A program made the translations under genes and the position numbers. Under the pieces are notes generated by a model. The model was given only the letters and a program-made list of their open reading frames with translations. It was not told the origin of the DNA and searched no databases. Below, piece by piece: positions 62,801 through 64,000 of a stretch of 64,000 bases of DNA. Position 1 is the stretch's first letter; each line of letters starts with the position of its first letter. Source of the stretch: Monocercomonoides exilis (taxonomy: Eukaryota; Preaxostyla; Oxymonadida; Polymastigidae); NCBI GenBank assembly GCA_001643675.2, contig LSRY02000052.1:186001-250000 (forward strand), read 5' to 3'.

Positions 62801-64000
62801 TATGCCCTCTCGCTTGACAGTTCTTTCTCCACTTCTCCAATCCTCACACACGCTGCATTCCTCTCTCCTTCTGCCTGCCTCAGCTGCTGCTCCAGCTCGT
62901 CACAGCGGCGTAGCGCATCTGCCAGTATTTCTCTCTCCTTCTCTCTCTCTCTTTCTCTTTCTGCCTCCTTCTCTGCCTCTTCCTCGATGCCGTGGTATCG
63001 CCCTATGAGCGTCTCCATCCGCTGCTGCCACATCAGCTTCTCTTCTGCAAACGAGTCTCTCTCTTTCTCTGCTGCACTTGCCATCTCCATTGCGTGCTGT
63101 GCCTTCGCTTTCTCAGCCACAATAGCTCCAGATGCTTCGTCCACTTGTGTTTGGAGGGTGGAGACCAGCTGCCGCAGTGAAGACAGCTCTTCTCTGAGTG
63201 CACGGTTACTTTCACAGAAGATGGCGGTGTCGTTCAATTCTGATGATGATGATGATGGATTTATGAGAGAAGAAGAAGAAGAAGAGTTGATTTCTCCTTT
63301 TCCTTCTTCATTTTCTTCATCTTCTTGGTCTTCATCTGCATTTCTATTTGCTTCAATCTTGTTTCTGGTTGATTTCTTCGCCAACTCTTCTTTCAGAATG
63401 CTAATCTCCTTCTCAGCAGCCAATCTCAGTTCCTTCTCATTTTTCAGTTCTTTATTGAGTGCAATGACAGACTGCATCAATGGAGATGAAGAAGAAGATG
63501 TTGAATCATCGTTATTTGATGGAGAAGCAGAAGAAGAAGATGAATTTGAATCCAACTGCAGCGATTCCTGTGTACTCAGCAATTCAGCCAAACCAGCTTC
63601 TTTCAGCTTCAAGTTGACAACCAACAGCTCTGCTTCTCTTTCTTTCTTCATCGCTTCCACATTGTCTGTTAACAAAGCAATCGTCTTCTCCATCTCCTTT
63701 CTCTTCTCTGCCTCTTCCATCACCTCCTTCTCCTTCACCTCCACCAGCGCCTGTGCCTCTCCCAGCCTCACCTCCACTTCTTCCTTTTCTGCCTCTGCCT
63801 TCTTCTCTGCCTCTGCTGCTGCTGTCCACCTCTGCTCCATCACAGCCCTCGCCTCAGACTCCGCCGACAGCTCCTTCATTGCTGACTGATGCCTCTGCGA
63901 GAGCAGCTTGCTGTTCAGCTTGAGCACCTCGCATTCTCCCTCTCTCTCTGCCAGCTGCCTTTTCGCCTCTGCCAGCTCTGCCTCTCTCTCCTGCAGCGTC
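59815..64000 (-). CDS. Very large coiled-coil protein with Ser/Pro-rich and acidic C-terminal regions (5' end beyond the window)
   Basis: The minus-strand frame is open from the right edge (reading TLQEREAELAEAKRQLAERE) to a stop at 59815, at least 1390 residues without an intron. The first half (about 62150-64000) is a long heptad-rich coiled coil, Glu/Lys/Ala/Leu-rich, for example KKDAAARAMKEAMGKAMQFM. A low-complexity segment of Ser, Pro, Gln and His follows (about 61380-62150), and then an acidic tail of over 450 residues with Glu/Ala repeats such as EAEVEIEAEPDAEAGMEPEA. Golgin-, flagellar- or cytoskeletal-type scaffolds share this general look, but nothing specific identifies it. Frames on the opposite strand (60232-61029, 62618-63889) are shadows of this repetitive sequence. 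Confidence 0.8.
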   Translation of the reverse strand, partial: TLQEREAELAEAKRQLAEREGECEVLKLNSKLLSQRHQSAMKELSAESEARAVMEQRWTAAAEAEKKAEAEKEEVEVRLGEAQALVEVKEKEVMEEAEKRKEMEKTIALLTDNVEAMKKEREAELLVVNLKLKEAGLAELLSTQESLQLDSNSSSSSASPSNNDDSTSSSSSPLMQSVIALNKELKNEKELRLAAEKEISILKEELAKKSTRNKIEANRNADEDQEDEENEEGKGEINSSSSSSLINPSSSSSELNDTAIFCESNRALREELSSLRQLVSTLQTQVDEASGAIVAEKAKAQHAMEMASAAEKERDSFAEEKLMWQQRMETLIGRYHGIEEEAEKEAEREREREKEREILADALRRCDELEQQLRQAEGERNAACVRIGEVEKELSSERAYSAQTQKEFLEQLRVVEMNHNKRMAQAAETEARLAKEKVLSEKKDAAARAMKEAMGKAMQFMRAKQNENRRLVEASRLREAKLGEEQKRFAQLVAQRAQEREKWEDEHAKAVQANALLSQEAERLKEQLSVMQRGEEQRLSQASLCLFDAESRVVMLAMQLTAAREEKKIEKQTTAKLTAQIKEAEKALSEVRAANVLLHKQIEEQKIRFAQAAAAAAAASASAPPPSVSSSSSVSSSSPQYPLQIKSPSVHVPSPSFHSDEQTSKQSPSLSLSASSSSSSSSQQQHLKQQVLHFTPSPSSSSPSSSPPAPSVRPAAVPITPHSQHQLPSSLSSSTHSPTQSGASCSLLPPPPPQLPSLPLSQLHPSTHLPQTLPSTPSSSTASSSSSSSSSSTSTNPASSLPVPQQPPLRSTNPFSLPPPPPSFPVSFLQMPPTPPSSSIQQASLSAVSTASAASSPSSLSISFPFTKRSAAQPAASLIPFFEGTQPANITSPFHPITEEKEEEVKDNEMMMEGEEKEREDEERAQSEGETEAEAEAEVEMEAEAEVEAEANEELFSEYKEEKIERDVHRRLTHFAEGDVSLEIPVPKGISISIAEEPSFEMTAPIENVAQDANVTQEEQSFNETREMFENDADAKEEAEENGEEASESAEKQEMIEEAQEDIEPFEEEIPPEEEENMRQDEEEMEEDAQGRMEEEEMNGDGDDAAVEGSEEPVEEGAVMEAEVEDGSKADAEAEGEAEVEGEGEGEEGEGEGEEEEEVKTEEVNESGEDREGMAGGMENEAGEQEMEVAVGEAEEGNVVFEGQVDEEADGRNGDEMEGSLDDEEPEEIVIAESQQSIDEMPEDENEIEDGNVNEHIEENDGEDVDEAEIEGEGTVDPDEDAEVEAEVEIEAEPDAEAGMEPEADLEAEAAAEAEVEVEEQENLGSDGGIAEAGSGDRFVDAVNFQVEGNGKEESDFSNGLDHENNEIVKTDELNIIANTQVNTLSDDVPNFDE

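Noticed and set aside
62618-63889. 423-codon plus-strand frame
   Set aside because: It is antisense to the coiled-coil region; Ser/Ala/Phe-rich as expected from reversed Glu/Ala/Lys codons, and lacks any domain.

Overview
This window is nuclear DNA from a protist. It is AT-rich between genes, and the genes carry short GT-AG introns (about 41-118 nt, with one of about 296 nt), mostly with GTTTG or GTATG donors. There are polymerase III genes (tRNA, U6 snRNA), a gene for a BBSome subunit (so a flagellate ancestry), and very large low-complexity proteins. Two protein types, the helical-repeat protein at 6425-7868 and the secreted beta-helix / transmembrane / pseudokinase protein at 38913-45529, resemble families I recall as strongly expanded in the oxymonad Monocercomonoides. 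My best guess is an oxymonad (Preaxostyla) or close relative. That is inference from recalled family style, not a database result.

Layout, left half. 1-683 is the start of an unrecognised gene (-). 1612-2288 is ribosomal protein eS17 (-). 2289-6424 is AT-rich spacer with two kinds of MITE. 6425-7868 is the helical-repeat protein (-) and 8116-8646 a mini-protein resembling the talin F3 domain (-). 8647-15434 is mostly degraded, with tRNA-Cys at 11437-11508. 15435-16511 is a multipass membrane protein (+). 16854-18839 is an ASC-1/TRIP4 homologue (-), followed by U6 snRNA (-). 19258-24332 is a 1677-residue serine-rich protein (+). 24814-27265 is a His-rich zinc-transporter-like (CDF) protein (-). 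27575-30743 is BBS4 (+), 30981-32996 is CCT-alpha (+), 33265-33884 is ATG8 (-) and 33988-34891 is a PA28 proteasome activator (+).

Layout, right half. 35386-36450 is a 1.06-kb near-perfect palindrome. 38913-45529 is the receptor-like beta-helix/pseudokinase gene, split by a frameshift. The rest is dominated by mobile DNA. There are two complete pogo-like transposons (45993-48234 and 57787-59442), each with terminal inverted repeats, TA target duplications and a two-exon DD35D transposase. There is also a DDE_Tnp_4-type transposase gene (55639-57144), several MITEs, and a decayed copy of the helical-repeat gene (about 49590-50500). A tRNA-like gene with a 20-nt anticodon loop lies directly beside the second pogo element. 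From 59815 to the right edge runs a very large coiled-coil/acidic protein (-).

The most unusual pattern is in the mobile DNA. Several unrelated-looking elements share one terminal design: a short motif, often ending CCCGG or CCCGC, is repeated two or three times inside each inverted end. The two pogo transposases also share one intron position and an identical 49-nt intron length. Housekeeping genes are interleaved with these elements. Several neighbours are head-to-head; ATG8 and PA28 are only 103 bp apart.
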